A stretch of DNA of 64,000 nucleotides from Clostridium beijerinckii HUN142 (GCF_000621745.1 NZ_JHXK01000009.1:62001-126000), one strand, 5' to 3'. Positions 45,015 through 56,751 are shown, counted from the stretch's first letter. Program-made: numbers and translations. The notes: generated by a model from the sequence alone, not told the origin.

Positions 45015-46832
45015 ATGAAACTTTTGAAACAACGTAGCATATTAAAAACTCTCTTTATCCCATATACCATATTATTTATAATTATCTTTAATTTTCTTAT
45101 GTTTTATTTTGTAATGAATGAATCTACTAAAATTAAAACAAATGCTCTTACAACTCTTAATAGTAATATAAAAAATATTAATAATAATTTAGATGTAGAG
45201 ATTAATTCTTTAGATACTCTATCTCAAAATATCATCTATTCTAATTTAATCAAGGATCATTTTATTAAATATATAAATTATAATTCTGAATCTTTGTCCA
45301 ATCTATCTGAACACCAAAAAATTGATAATATTCAGAACACAAAAATTTTATATGATTTATTGGTCACAATGATGGGACCTAACCATCCTATAGATCAGAT
45401 TTATCTTTATGATTTGCATAATCTTGAATTAGGAGTTGGTTTAGATAATTCCTCTTCCTATATTTCAGTGAATAACAAAGCATGGTATGATGATGTTTTA
45501 TCTTCTAAAGGCGGTAAGGTTATTTACTTTAATAAAGATGATCGACTAGGCAAATATTCACCTTATGAGGAAGGTCAGTATTTCCTTTCATTATATCGCG
45601 TTTACTATAATACTCTTAATGTTCCACAAGGAATTATTGAAGTTAAAAAGTCATTTAAAAATATTTTTACTATTATTAAAGATTTTAATAATGCTTATGG
45701 CAGTAATGTTTATATTTATTATAAAAATGGACAACCAATATATCCTATAAATCAAAGTTCATCTACAACTAATTATTATAATCTTATATCTACTAATGTC
45801 GATAAAAATATAAGCAATAATTTATTTAAATATAAAAATGAATATGTATTATTTGATACCTCTTCATATAGTGATTTCACTATTGTGGCAACAATAGACA
45901 ACTCAAAACTCATGTCTCCTATTTATGAATATATCAAAACAAATGTAGTGCTATCGTTATTAATTACCTTTGCTACTGCAACATTATCTTATTTTATTGC
46001 AAAAATTATTACCACCCCATTGAATAAAATATATAATCAAGTTAGAGGTTTTCAGATAACTGACGATGCATCTACTAATTTTAAAGAAATAGATACACAT
46101 ATTACTGAATTAAATACTTTATTCAAAGCCTTTTTAAAAATGCAGCAAAAAGCAAAAATAGCAATGACAAATGAATTAATTCTTCAAAATCGTGAAATGC
46201 AGTCAAAAATGTTGGCTCTTCAATCACAGATGAATCCACATTTTCTATACAATGCCCTGTCAACCATCCAAGCTATGGCTGATGAACAAATGAATGAAGA
46301 AATAATAATAATGTGCCAAAGCATTTCAAGAATATTAAGATATATTTCATCAGACAGTCAACAATTAGTTAGTTTAACCGATGAAATAGCTCATACCATT
46401 GATTATCTTCAGTGTATGCAGATTCGCTATGATAACGATTTAACATATACCCTAAATATTCCTGATGAGATGCAAAACATTAAAATCCCAAAACTTTGTT
46501 TGCAGCTCATTGTAGAAAATGCAGTAAAATTCACTACGAAAACTGAGCTACCTTGGCATATTGATATTACAGGTTATGTAACTGATACTCACTGGGAAAT
46601 GCAAATTAAAGATAGCGGAAGTGGATTTGCAGAAGACAATTTAAAACAATTGCAAGAAAAGATAGATTCAATCAACGCAAATGGAGTTCTTCCAAACTTA
46701 GAATTAAACGGAATGGGTCTTATGAATATTTATATTCGCTTTAAAATTTTATACAATGGAAAACAAATTTTTAGATTAATCAATAACACTCCAAATGGGG
46801 CGACTGTTATTATGGGAGGGATTAAATTATGA
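45015..46832 (+). CDS. YesM-type sensor histidine kinase
   Basis: 605 residues: TM1 about 13-32, an extracellular sensor of about 260 residues, TM2 about 310-330, HAMP-like linker, the His_kinase motif QMNPHFLYNALSTI, and an ATPase domain with NGMGLMNI. YesM-type kinases sense extracellular sugars with an ABC binding protein. ATGA overlap with the regulator gene. Confidence 0.92.
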   Translation: MKLLKQRSILKTLFIPYTILFIIIFNFLMFYFVMNESTKIKTNALTTLNSNIKNINNNLDVEINSLDTLSQNIIYSNLIKDHFIKYINYNSESLSNLSEHQKIDNIQNTKILYDLLVTMMGPNHPIDQIYLYDLHNLELGVGLDNSSSYISVNNKAWYDDVLSSKGGKVIYFNKDDRLGKYSPYEEGQYFLSLYRVYYNTLNVPQGIIEVKKSFKNIFTIIKDFNNAYGSNVYIYYKNGQPIYPINQSSSTTNYYNLISTNVDKNISNNLFKYKNEYVLFDTSSYSDFTIVATIDNSKLMSPIYEYIKTNVVLSLLITFATATLSYFIAKIITTPLNKIYNQVRGFQITDDASTNFKEIDTHITELNTLFKAFLKMQQKAKIAMTNELILQNREMQSKMLALQSQMNPHFLYNALSTIQAMADEQMNEEIIIMCQSISRILRYISSDSQQLVSLTDEIAHTIDYLQCMQIRYDNDLTYTLNIPDEMQNIKIPKLCLQLIVENAVKFTTKTELPWHIDITGYVTDTHWEMQIKDSGSGFAEDNLKQLQEKIDSINANGVLPNLELNGMGLMNIYIRFKILYNGKQIFRLINNTPNGATVIMGGIKL

Positions 46833-47590
46833 CAAATAAGATTACTTTTTCTGCTATTGTTGTAGAGGATGAGAGATTAATTGCTAAAAACATAATTAAA
46901 AACATATATAGAGCTAATGAGAACTTTGAAGTCGTAGGAACTGCTAGTAATGGCAAAGAAGCATTAGAACTAATAGAATCCTTTCTTCCAAACATTGTGC
47001 TCACTGATATTTGCATGCCAGTAATGGATGGCCTTGAACTCTCCAAGTTCATTTTCGAAAAATATCCTTTTATCCATTGTGTAATAATTAGTGGACATAG
47101 TGATTTTTCCTATGCTAAAACTGCCATAAGATATGGGGTGTCCGACTATTTATTGAAACCTATTAATCTTGGGGAATTAACTACAACCTTAGATACAATA
47201 GAAAAAAATCTTCTGGCAAATCAAAATGATTTTAAAGTTGATGAGTTTTCTTACAAAAAACCTAATGAAATCGTGGAGCTTGTGACTGAATATATAAAAA
47301 ATAATTACCATGAAACAATCGATCTAGCCGCACTTGCATCACATTTTGGATTTTCAATTTCTTACTTAACAAAAATATTCACTAAATACATGAATATGAC
47401 TCCTTCAAAATTTATTAAAGAGTATCGTATTAATATTTCAAAACAATTATTATGGAATTTTTCTCTACCAATTAGCATAGTTGGTGAAAAAGTTGGCTAT
47501 CCAGATCAATTCCACTTTAGTAAAACTTTTAAACAAATTACCGGCATGAGCCCATCTGACTATAGAGAGCAATTGAAATTAATAAATTAA
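46829..47590 (+). CDS. YesN-type AraC-family response regulator
   Basis: 253 residues: receiver domain (NIVLTDICMPVMDG) joined to two AraC helix-turn-helices (IDLAALASHFGFSISYLTKI; VGEKVGYPDQFHFSKTFKQI). Partner of the preceding kinase; likely activator of the divergent GH31/ABC operon. The receiver-to-AraC linker is short compared with typical YesN proteins. Confidence 0.92.
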   Translation: MTNKITFSAIVVEDERLIAKNIIKNIYRANENFEVVGTASNGKEALELIESFLPNIVLTDICMPVMDGLELSKFIFEKYPFIHCVIISGHSDFSYAKTAIRYGVSDYLLKPINLGELTTTLDTIEKNLLANQNDFKVDEFSYKKPNEIVELVTEYIKNNYHETIDLAALASHFGFSISYLTKIFTKYMNMTPSKFIKEYRINISKQLLWNFSLPISIVGEKVGYPDQFHFSKTFKQITGMSPSDYREQLKLIN

Positions 47591-47655
47591 TGATATCTAT
47601 GACCATCATAGGTACAGACGGAGTTATATATAATTAATATAGTGCCACGTGAAGA

Positions 47656-47690
47656 AAGGCAATAAACATTTTATCGATGTTTATTGCCTT
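47656..47690. terminator. Terminator between convergent genes
   Basis: Perfect 14-bp stem AAGGCAATAAACAT / ATGTTTATTGCCTT. Confidence 0.9.
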
Positions 47691-47726
47691 AAATATTATC
47701 TCTATAGGAATTGACTTAAATTTATA

Positions 47727-48605
47727 CTATTCCTCAATAGATATCTTATAACTACACTCAAATACTTTATCAGTCGATAGCGAGACCGTACCCTCTTTAT
47801 TCCTAAATTCACCTGCAAAATCTTCATAATCAGCATGCCCAAACCATGGTTCTATACATAGAAATGGTGCACCAGTTTCAGGTGCCCAAATTCCTAAGTG
47901 CGGAAAGCCTTTAAATTCTATACTTAAAGACTTATCATGATTTTTTGATTTCAATGATATTTTATCAGATTTCAAATCATCAAATACTAAGACTCCATCT
48001 TTAAAGAGTTCGCTAGAAAGTGGTAATGTATCAGTATCTCTAAGACATTCTATCCTTTTACGCGAAAGATATGTATCCTTAGTTACCTCAATAATAGAAC
48101 TTGTCTCTTTTTTATTAAATTGTAGATAACACTCCTCTAATTCTTCACCTTTCTCTATAGGACACATAAATGCTGGATGAGCGCCAATTGAGAATACTAT
48201 ATCCCTATCATCTAAATTTATTACTTTATATGTAACTATAATAGAATTTTCTTCTAATGTATATGTTACAAATAAAGAAAACCTATAAGGATAAATTTTT
48301 AATGTGTCCTCTGAGTAATTTAATCCAAAAGTTAGTGAATTATTACTTTCTATTAATAAGGTAAATTCAGATATTCTAGCAAGTCCATGTGCGGGTATTT
48401 CATATTGAATTCCATCAATTCTAAGTTTAGAATCAACCACCTTCCCAACTATAGGAAACAAATGTGGTGCATGATATTTCCAGTATTTCGCATCTCCATT
48501 CCAAAGATATTCTGTGCCTTCTTTTTGTCCTGTTATCGAATGTAACTCTGCACCATGAGTACTTGCTGTAATTTTTATTTTTGAATTTTCTATCGAATAA
48601 ATCAT
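47727..48605 (-). CDS. Aldose 1-epimerase family protein
   Basis: 292 residues from the ATG at 48605 (AAAGGA eight bases upstream); another ATG at 48614 is possible. Galactose-mutarotase fold with HGAELHSI near the N-terminus, the conserved HPAF motif (GAHPAFMCP) and CIEPWFGHADY. Of the LacX-like subgroup that acts on aldoses or sugar phosphates. Downstream of the tagatose-type aldolase and PfkB genes but separated by a terminator. Confidence 0.85.
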   Translation of the reverse strand: MIYSIENSKIKITASTHGAELHSITGQKEGTEYLWNGDAKYWKYHAPHLFPIVGKVVDSKLRIDGIQYEIPAHGLARISEFTLLIESNNSLTFGLNYSEDTLKIYPYRFSLFVTYTLEENSIIVTYKVINLDDRDIVFSIGAHPAFMCPIEKGEELEECYLQFNKKETSSIIEVTKDTYLSRKRIECLRDTDTLPLSSELFKDGVLVFDDLKSDKISLKSKNHDKSLSIEFKGFPHLGIWAPETGAPFLCIEPWFGHADYEDFAGEFRNKEGTVSLSTDKVFECSYKISIEE

Positions 48606-48658
48606 ATAAATCATCCTTTCATAGATATTAAACTTATGATATATTTAGTAAAAATTAT

Positions 48659-48690
48659 GAGAGTTAGGTTATTAAGTCTCCCTAACTCTC
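48659..48690 (-). terminator. Terminator of the aldolase/kinase operon
   Basis: GAGAGTTAGG / CCTAACTCTC, 10-bp stem. Confidence 0.8.
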
Positions 48691-48735
48691 ACATCTATAT
48701 ATTAACTTAAGGGGGATATCATACGTAGGTCTTAT

Positions 48736-49662
48736 CTAAATTTCTTCAACTGTTACCTTATTAAAAAGTTCGTTTACTATAGATTCACTTACAAATCCTG
48801 TTTCTTTTTCCATAGCATTTGCCGTTCCACAAGCTGAAGCAAATTTCAAAGTATCTTTAATATTATATTTTCTTTGTAGTGCCACTGCTATTCCTGCAAC
48901 ATAAGAATCGCCTGAACCTACAGGGTTTACAGCCTCAATCTTTGGCACATTTACTTTATAATACTTTCCTTCAAATCCAGCTATTGAACCGTCTTTTCCT
49001 AAGGATATAGCTACAAGTGGTATTCCTTTAGCTTGAAACTCCTTTATTTCCCTTATTGCATCTTCTACAGACTTAATTTTTCTTCCAGTTAGCGCTTCTA
49101 TTTCATCTTTATTAGGTTTAATAAAGTATGGTTTGCCTTCAATACCTTCTCTTAAAAGATCACCACTTGTATCCAATAAAAATTTCTTACCTTGAGAATT
49201 AGCCATCTCCACTAATTTCCTATAGAAAATCTTAGGCACATTTTTAGGAACACTTCCAGAGGCTACAACAACACTCGCTTTTTCAATCAAGTCTATATAT
49301 TTATCTAAGAAATTTTGTTGTTCAATTTCACTTACTTCTGGTCCTGGTTCGAGTATTTCTGTCTGAACATTATCATCAGTAATAAATGCTAAACAAGATC
49401 TAGTTTCTCCACTTATTTTTACAAAATCTTGTTTTATTCCATAGTTCTTAAGACTTTCTTCTATAAACTCACCAGATTTACCTCCAAGTAAACCTGTTGC
49501 TATACAATCTTCTTTTAAGATAGTTGCTACATTAGCTACATGTAAGCCCTTTCCTCCTGGTGTATTTTCTACATACCTTGCCCTCATTACTTGTCCTTTT
49601 TTTATATCATCTATTTCATATCTCTTATCTACAGAGGCATTAAGGTTTATAACTAATATCAT
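48736..49662 (-). CDS. PfkB-family hexose-phosphate kinase (LacC/FruK type)
   Basis: 308 residues, full-length PfkB fold: NTPGGKGLHVANVA substrate/lid region and NPVGSGDSYVAG with the catalytic Asp. LacC phosphorylates tagatose 6-phosphate and FruK fructose 1-phosphate; sequence alone does not separate them, but the tagatose-type aldolase next to it favours tagatose 6-phosphate. Second gene of a two-gene operon behind a LacI-type operator. Confidence 0.85.
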   Translation of the reverse strand: MILVINLNASVDKRYEIDDIKKGQVMRARYVENTPGGKGLHVANVATILKEDCIATGLLGGKSGEFIEESLKNYGIKQDFVKISGETRSCLAFITDDNVQTEILEPGPEVSEIEQQNFLDKYIDLIEKASVVVASGSVPKNVPKIFYRKLVEMANSQGKKFLLDTSGDLLREGIEGKPYFIKPNKDEIEALTGRKIKSVEDAIREIKEFQAKGIPLVAISLGKDGSIAGFEGKYYKVNVPKIEAVNPVGSGDSYVAGIAVALQRKYNIKDTLKFASACGTANAMEKETGFVSESIVNELFNKVTVEEI

Positions 49663-49713
49663 CTTTTTTCTCCTCCATCTTGTATTAATTTTCTATTTCT
49701 TATAAAACAGAAA

Positions 49714-50610
<897 letters not shown>

Positions 50611-50690
50611 TTAATATTTCTAATTTACATTTAAAAATTATATAATGAGCTTTAAGTTTCTAAGCGTTTTTTCTTATTTTACTTTCCAAA

Positions 50691-50706
50691 AGCGAAACGT
50701 TTAGCT
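50691..50706. promoter_or_regulatory. LacI-type operator before the aldolase gene
   Basis: AGCGAAACGTTTAGCT, close to the palindrome GCTAAACGTTTAGC seen at 56641; about 120 bases before the start codon. Confidence 0.7.
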
Positions 50707-50862
50707 TTAATGGTAAATTATATGTTTTTTTCATTATATATCAAAAACTTATTGCCTTCAAGTCTAATTTAATATCTTTCCTAAATCTTGAAAATGTATT
50801 TTTATGTCTAAATTTATCTTTCTTGCAATAAAATTATGATTATTAAAGACATTTTTCCATTT

Positions 50863-52557
50863 CTAATTCTTTAAACTAAATCTATCCAATTGCTCTTTTA
50901 ATAGTTGTGATTGAGATGCTAACTCTTGGATTTCTGCTGCAACTTTTTGAGATGTATTTGAATTCATCTGAACCACAATAGATATTCTGTCTAACCCACT
51001 ATTAATTTCACTTATTTCTACGGTTTGATTCTCAGAAGATATTGAAATTTCTTTAACTAAATTAGTTGTCTGTTCAATATTTGTGACTATATTTTGTAAT
51101 GATTCAACGGTTTCTTGTGCTAAACTAGTTTCTTCATCTACAGCCTTTATAGATTTTCCAATTATTTGCGTTGTATTTTTAACTGCTTCTGAAGATTTTT
51201 CTGCTAATATCTTAACTTCATTTGCAACAACTGCAAAACCTTTACCTGCTTCACCTGCTCTTGCGGCTTCTATGGCGGCATTTAATGCAAGAAGATTTGT
51301 TTGTTTTGAAATATCCTCAATAGTATTTATTATATTAGCTATTTCCCTAGATGATTTATTCACTTCTTCCATTGACCTCATTAGTGTATTCATTCTCTTA
51401 CTACCTTCAGCCACTATCTCTTTAGTCGTACTAGAAAAATTATTTGCTTGCTCTGCATTTTGTTCATTTTTTCTTGCTTTATCTAATATTTCATTAAAGC
51501 TAAAAGCTAATTTTTCTATAACATTGGCTTGTTCTATAGAGCCTTCTGAAAGAGTTTGAGTCGTTAATGCAATGCTCATAGAAGTACTTGCAACTAAATT
51601 GACAGCAGTATTGATATTGTTAAAAATATCATTTAATCTGTAAATAATTTTTTCTAATGAATCTCTCATTGGTATAAAATCACCTTTATACTCCATTTCA
51701 ATATCAATATCTAATTTTCCATCTGATATATTTTCTAAGATCGAAGATAAATCTATTATATATGATTTTAGTGTTTTCACAGTTTCATTTAAATTTTTAA
51801 CCATAATTCCAAGTTCATCTTCTGACACAAAAGTATCATCATCTTTTAGATTTCCTTGAGATATATCCGCGGATATCTTCATAACATGATATATACCTTT
51901 AATTATAATTTCTTGCATTATTTTAGCTACTAAAATTGCTGTTCCAAGTATGAATATCATCATTAATATATCTATTATGAAAACCACATTTTTATATTGG
52001 TTCGTTTGACTAACAAATTCGCTTGCTGTTTCCTCTGAAATCTTTGAAATATTAGTTAAGCAATCTAAAGCACCATCAATATTTTGCTTGTATGTACCTT
52101 TCATCATGCTTATTGCCTGATTATTGTTTTTTTCTAGAAGAGCTTCACTTATCTTATCCCTATATGCTTGTGAGGCACTCATATATACTTCAAATGAATC
52201 TATTAACTTTTTTTGCTCAGAAAACAAATTTCTGAGACTCTCTACTTTGCCATTAATTTTTTCAGCTTCATCATTCGCATTTGCCACATTATCTTTTATC
52301 TTTTGCGGATCTGTTTCTAACATAGCCTCATACATATTTTTATCCATTATCATAAAGTCATTTCTCATATCCCATATCATGTTAGTAACATTATATGGCC
52401 CATTATATAAAGTGTTAGTTTTATTTGCTACACTTCTTAAACTTATCAATGTTGTGATGACGCAAAGAATTGTTAGTGCAATAATCAACGAGAATCCTAT
52501 TCCTATTTTTCTTTTAATAGGGTAATTCTCTAATTTTGCTTTAAATATCTTATACAT
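50863..52557 (-). CDS. Methyl-accepting chemotaxis protein with 4-helix-bundle sensor
   Basis: 564 residues from ATG 52557; a TTG at 52566 is an alternative. TM1 about 20-42, a four-helix extracellular sensor of about 140 residues, TM2 about 185-210, HAMP and signalling tip [20 protein letters not shown]. Placed between the RbsB-type binding protein gene and the aldolase gene, so it may mediate taxis to the same sugar, perhaps through that binding protein. Confidence 0.9.
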   Translation of the reverse strand: MYKIFKAKLENYPIKRKIGIGFSLIIALTILCVITTLISLRSVANKTNTLYNGPYNVTNMIWDMRNDFMIMDKNMYEAMLETDPQKIKDNVANANDEAEKINGKVESLRNLFSEQKKLIDSFEVYMSASQAYRDKISEALLEKNNNQAISMMKGTYKQNIDGALDCLTNISKISEETASEFVSQTNQYKNVVFIIDILMMIFILGTAILVAKIMQEIIIKGIYHVMKISADISQGNLKDDDTFVSEDELGIMVKNLNETVKTLKSYIIDLSSILENISDGKLDIDIEMEYKGDFIPMRDSLEKIIYRLNDIFNNINTAVNLVASTSMSIALTTQTLSEGSIEQANVIEKLAFSFNEILDKARKNEQNAEQANNFSSTTKEIVAEGSKRMNTLMRSMEEVNKSSREIANIINTIEDISKQTNLLALNAAIEAARAGEAGKGFAVVANEVKILAEKSSEAVKNTTQIIGKSIKAVDEETSLAQETVESLQNIVTNIEQTTNLVKEISISSENQTVEISEINSGLDRISIVVQMNSNTSQKVAAEIQELASQSQLLKEQLDRFSLKN

Positions 52558-52707
52558 TTGAATCAACGCTCCTCACAATCTGTTAAAATTGTCATCGGTA
52601 ATAACATTATAATTTATCTGTGATTTCCTAAAAACAGTTTTCATGCAAGGTTATTCTTATAAATTTCAAATTTATATTTATGAGCTTTGGATGTGCATAC
52701 TAAATTT

Positions 52708-52827
52708 ATAGTCTGTGAGTATAGAGCATATCTTTACTATAAATTATAAATATTTTTATATAGAAAGCATTTATAATTCTGGTAAGTTATAACTTATCTA
52801 TATTATCATGAACTACTCACAGACTAT
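52708..52827. repeat. Branched inverted-repeat element
   Basis: A 14-bp perfect inverted repeat ATAGTCTGTGAGTA (52708-52721) / TACTCACAGACTAT (52814-52827) encloses the palindrome AAGTTATAACTT and an AATTATAAA / TTTATAATT arm, so it can fold as a three-way junction. Lies between the binding-protein gene and the chemoreceptor gene. It may be an RNA processing or termination element, or a miniature mobile-element relic. Confidence 0.5.
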
Positions 52828-52925
52828 TCTAAATATTTTTTGTATTTCACTAAACTAAATTTCAAACTATTTTTCGTATTTCTCCGCAATGACTTTTAAA
52901 ATATATTTTATTTATCGATTCAATA

Positions 52926-53924
52926 CTACTTTAATGGATATAAAACTTTTTGTGATTCATCATCATTAAAGTTTTCTGGTGTTACAATAACACAACCTGT
53001 ATCAACATTTTTTTCAATTTTTTCTCCATTTAAGCTTTTCATAATATTTTCTACTGCATCATATCCCATTGTATATGGTTTTTGAACAGCTGTAGCTTTT
53101 ATAGTCTTATCTTGTAGTAAAGGAATAACATCATCTGATGAATCAAATCCAACTACAATAGCTTTTGAATTTGTTTCTTTAATTCCTCTTGCAACACCAA
53201 CTAGTGATTGTTCATTAGCTCCATATATTGCTGTTATATCTGGATGTGCTGTTATTATATCTTGAGTAAGTGTCAATGCTTTAGCCTTATCACTATCGCA
53301 ATATACTGTTTGAACAATTTCCATACCTGAGAACTCACCAATAGCTTTTTTAAATCCCTTTTCTCTTGCTATTGCTGATCCAGCTCCTGGACTAAAACTT
53401 ACTATTGCAACTTTTCCTTTTCCACCAGTTAGCTCACCAAGCTTTTTACCAACTTGATAAGAGGCTTGTTCATTATCTGTTGTTGCATATGATAAATAAT
53501 CTTTAACATCACAAGCTGAATCTATTAAAGCTAATGGAATCTTAGCATCTATTAATTTTTGCGCTGCCGGCGCTACTGCCTTTGAATCTGAAGCTGCCAA
53601 TACAACTCCATCTGGTTTTTGACTTACTGCATTTTCAACAAGAGTAACTTGTCCATTAATATCAGATTCTCCACCTGGTGCTCCCACAAAATCTATGCTA
53701 GCTCCATATTTTTTAGCTGCCTCTTCTGCTCCTTTTTTAACTGTTTGCCAATATGGTGATTCTACAGTCTTAACCACAACTGTTATTTTCTTATTTCCCC
53801 CATTACTACTTCCACCATTACTTGCTTGATTTGATGATGTACCTCTTCCACACCCCATTACAGCAACACTTGAAACCATTGCTAATGCAAGAATTAAAGC
53901 TAATTTTTTAGTTCTTAATTTCAT
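52926..53924 (-). CDS. Sugar-binding lipoprotein, RbsB type
   Basis: 332 residues: signal peptide with lipobox (AVMGC), Gly/Ser/Asn linker, then a type 1 periplasmic-binding fold (KITVVVKTVESPYWQTVKKG; GAPGGESDINGQ). Receptor of the CUT2 importer encoded just upstream. It could bind a pentose, hexose or polyol; the ligand is not evident. GGGAG precedes the ATG. Confidence 0.9.
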   Translation of the reverse strand: MKLRTKKLALILALAMVSSVAVMGCGRGTSSNQASNGGSSNGGNKKITVVVKTVESPYWQTVKKGAEEAAKKYGASIDFVGAPGGESDINGQVTLVENAVSQKPDGVVLAASDSKAVAPAAQKLIDAKIPLALIDSACDVKDYLSYATTDNEQASYQVGKKLGELTGGKGKVAIVSFSPGAGSAIAREKGFKKAIGEFSGMEIVQTVYCDSDKAKALTLTQDIITAHPDITAIYGANEQSLVGVARGIKETNSKAIVVGFDSSDDVIPLLQDKTIKATAVQKPYTMGYDAVENIMKSLNGEKIEKNVDTGCVIVTPENFNDDESQKVLYPLK

Positions 53925-54110
53925 AATAATTCTCCCTTCATCCTTCTTAATTTGTTCAATTACTTAAAATATAGTGTTCAGTATTTTTATATTTATAAAA
54001 TTTTATTTATCTTGATGTAATAATGCTTTATTAAATATTTATTCACATTATTTCCTGTTTCATTATTGCATCAACTAATAATAAAACCTTAATAATATCG
54101 TTTACTTATC

Positions 54111-55091
54111 TTACATTATTTTAGCTGTTTTCTTTCTTCTATAAGTATCTAATGCAACTGCAAATATAATTACAAGACCGATTGCTACTTGTTGCCAGAA
54201 TGCACTAACGCTTAATAGATTTAGGCCATTTCTTAAAACTCCTATTACAAAAGCTCCAATTATTGTTTCTCTTATTTTACCTACACCACCTAAAGGACTA
54301 CATCCACCAACTATTGCTGCTGATATTCCATCCATTTCATAGCTAAGTCCAGCAGTAGCTTGAGCTGATACTAATCTAGATGCTAATATTATTCCTGCGG
54401 CAGCTGCTAATAATCCTGAAATCATATAAACGCCGATTTTAGTTCTATCAACATTAATTCCTGAAAGTTGTGCTGCATCTTCGTTACTTCCTAAACAATA
54501 TACATATCTTCCAAAAGTAGTTTTTCTTAAAATAAATCCGAATATAAATGCAAGAGCAAACATAATAAGTACTGCTACTGGTATTTCAAACACTTTGCCT
54601 CCACCAATTACATAAAAGCTTTCTGGTAATCCTGATACAGGTAGAGCACCTGTGATAATATACGCTGCACCTCTTGCAATACTCATCATTCCTAAAGTTG
54701 CTATAAACGGTGCAATTTCAAGCTTTGTTATTGCTAATCCTGTCAATAACCCACATAGAGTTCCTACAGCAAGGCCCGCTAGTATAGAAATCGGTACTGG
54801 AACTCCATAAACCATAAGTTTACCTGAAACAACACCTGAAACCGCTAGTACTGATCCAACAGATAAATCTATTCCTGAAGTTATAATCGCATATGTTTCT
54901 GCTATTGCCAAAACCCCTATTACAGATGTCTGCAATGCTATTGTAAGTAAATTATTAACAGTTAAAAAATTTTCACTTAATATTGTGAATACTATTCCCA
55001 TTAATAAGAGTCCGATAAGAATCCCTGAATTTTTTATCAAATATTTTAAATCTATAGTTTTTTCTTTTGAATTTACAACTACTTTTTCCAT
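54111..55091 (-). CDS. Sugar ABC importer permease, RbsC type
   Basis: 326 residues from the second ATG (55091), best spaced from GGAGG; ATG 55097 is only one base from it. About ten membrane segments, with SGIDLSVGSVLAVSGVVSGK and GGCSPLGGVGK typical of CUT2 permeases. 12 bases after the ATPase gene. Confidence 0.9.
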   Translation of the reverse strand: MEKVVVNSKEKTIDLKYLIKNSGILIGLLLMGIVFTILSENFLTVNNLLTIALQTSVIGVLAIAETYAIITSGIDLSVGSVLAVSGVVSGKLMVYGVPVPISILAGLAVGTLCGLLTGLAITKLEIAPFIATLGMMSIARGAAYIITGALPVSGLPESFYVIGGGKVFEIPVAVLIMFALAFIFGFILRKTTFGRYVYCLGSNEDAAQLSGINVDRTKIGVYMISGLLAAAAGIILASRLVSAQATAGLSYEMDGISAAIVGGCSPLGGVGKIRETIIGAFVIGVLRNGLNLLSVSAFWQQVAIGLVIIFAVALDTYRRKKTAKIM

Positions 55092-55109
55092 CTCCATACC
55101 TCCAAAACT

Positions 55110-56606
55110 TTAACTTATTGCATAAGAAAGTATATTTTCTTCTGAATAATCTTTTTTCTCTAACTCTCCTGCAACACTTCCTTCTCTGAAAATAATAACT
55201 CTATCACTAACCCCAATAATTTCTGGTAGTTCTGATGATATCATTATTACACCTATTCCTCCCTCTACGAGCCTTTGCATTAATTCATAAACTTCATATT
55301 TTGCACCAACGTCTATTCCTCTAGTTGGCTCATCAAATATTAATATTTTAGGGTTTCTACTTAGCCATTTTCCTATTATTATTTTTTGTTGATTACCTCC
55401 ACTTAAATTTTTAGCTAATTGATTCATACTTGGTGTTTTTATTCTAAGACCTTTTATATAAGATTCAGCATTTTCTCTAGCCTTCTTATCGTTTACAACT
55501 TTAAATTTGCTGATTTTCTCTAGATTAGATAAATTGATATTATATTCTACCGATTGACCTAAAGCTAGTCCTTCTTTTTTTCTATCTTCTGTTAAGTATG
55601 CTATTCCTTGACTCATAGCATCATGTGTTGATCTTACCTTTATATCTTTTCCTTCTATTTTAAATTCTACAATCTCAGCTTTATCTGCTCCAAATAAAAT
55701 TCTGGCTAACTCTGTTCTTCCAGAACCCATTAAACCATAGAAACCTAAAATTTCATTTTTGTATAAGTTTATATTTTCAATATCAAGCTTCTTTCCTTGT
55801 TTAACTTTTTTAATTTCTAAGATGACTTCTTTTTTATCAGATGCCTCATATTTAGCTGTAGGAAATTTGTTGCTCATATCCCGTCCAACCATTGATGCTA
55901 TCATGTCTTTCATCGTTATGTCTTTGTAAGCACATGTCTTTATAAAATTTCCATCTCTCAATATCGTTACAGTATCACATATTCTTTCTAGTTCCTCTAA
56001 TCTATGTGATATATATATAATTCCTACACCTTTTTCTTTAAGTTCTTCTATTACTCTAAATAAGTTTTCTGTCTCGCTTTCTGTTAAGGCAGCTGTTGGC
56101 TCATCCATAACTAGAATCTTACAGTTTACTAGTAGCGATTTTGCTATTTCCACCATTTGTTGCTCAGCCACACTTAAATTTGAAACCTTTTCATCAGGGT
56201 TGATTTTAAGATTTAAACTATCTAGTAATTCTATAGCTCTTTCTTTTTGACTTTTATCATCAATTATAAATTTAAAACTTTTATTCATTTTCTCACGTTT
56301 AATAAATAAATTTTCCGCGACAGTTAAATCCTTAAATAGATTAAATTCTTGATATACTATACTTACACCCAGTTTTAAGGATATATCAGGATTTAGTTCT
56401 TGTATTTCTTGGCCTTCTATAAATACCTTTCCAGCATCTTTTTGATGAACCCCTGCTAATATTTTCATTAATGTTGACTTTCCTGCTCCATTTTCTCCAA
56501 CTAAAGCATTAAGTTCTCCTTTTTTTAATAACAAATTAACTCCTGATAAAGCTTTAACTCCTGGAAATGATTTTTCTATATTTTCCATTCTTAATAATTC
56601 ATCCAT
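55110..56606 (-). CDS. Sugar ABC importer ATPase, RbsA type (duplicated)
   Basis: 498 residues from ATG 56606; GTG codons at 56621/56618 are alternatives. Two ATPase halves: the first with Walker A GENGAGKST and LDEPTAALTE-like Walker B (MDEPTAALTE), the second with degenerate GLMGSGRTE and LSGGNQQK, as usual in CUT2 systems. First gene of rbsA-C-B order, behind a perfect operator palindrome at 56641. Confidence 0.9.
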   Translation of the reverse strand: MDELLRMENIEKSFPGVKALSGVNLLLKKGELNALVGENGAGKSTLMKILAGVHQKDAGKVFIEGQEIQELNPDISLKLGVSIVYQEFNLFKDLTVAENLFIKREKMNKSFKFIIDDKSQKERAIELLDSLNLKINPDEKVSNLSVAEQQMVEIAKSLLVNCKILVMDEPTAALTESETENLFRVIEELKEKGVGIIYISHRLEELERICDTVTILRDGNFIKTCAYKDITMKDMIASMVGRDMSNKFPTAKYEASDKKEVILEIKKVKQGKKLDIENINLYKNEILGFYGLMGSGRTELARILFGADKAEIVEFKIEGKDIKVRSTHDAMSQGIAYLTEDRKKEGLALGQSVEYNINLSNLEKISKFKVVNDKKARENAESYIKGLRIKTPSMNQLAKNLSGGNQQKIIIGKWLSRNPKILIFDEPTRGIDVGAKYEVYELMQRLVEGGIGVIMISSELPEIIGVSDRVIIFREGSVAGELEKKDYSEENILSYAIS

Positions 56607-56640
56607 TTTATACTTCACCACTTCCTATTAATTTTTTCTC

Positions 56641-56654
56641 GCTAAACGTTTAGC
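56641..56654. promoter_or_regulatory. Perfect LacI-type operator before the RbsABC operon
   Basis: GCTAAACGTTTAGC, a perfect 14-bp palindrome with the central CG of LacI/GalR operators. About 35 bases before the ATPase start, so it overlaps the promoter or early transcript. Confidence 0.8.
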
Positions 56655-56751
56655 TTTTTTTATTTAATTAACATCTAACCGTTATTTTATATAATGATAT
56701 CATATTATGGTATCATTTACAATATGTAATTACACAATATTATAGAAATTT

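Noticed and set aside
52926-56606. Dedicated ribose operon (rbs)
   Set aside because: No ribokinase gene adjoins it and the shared operators tie it to the hexitol/tagatose-type genes; RbsABC is used only as a family label.
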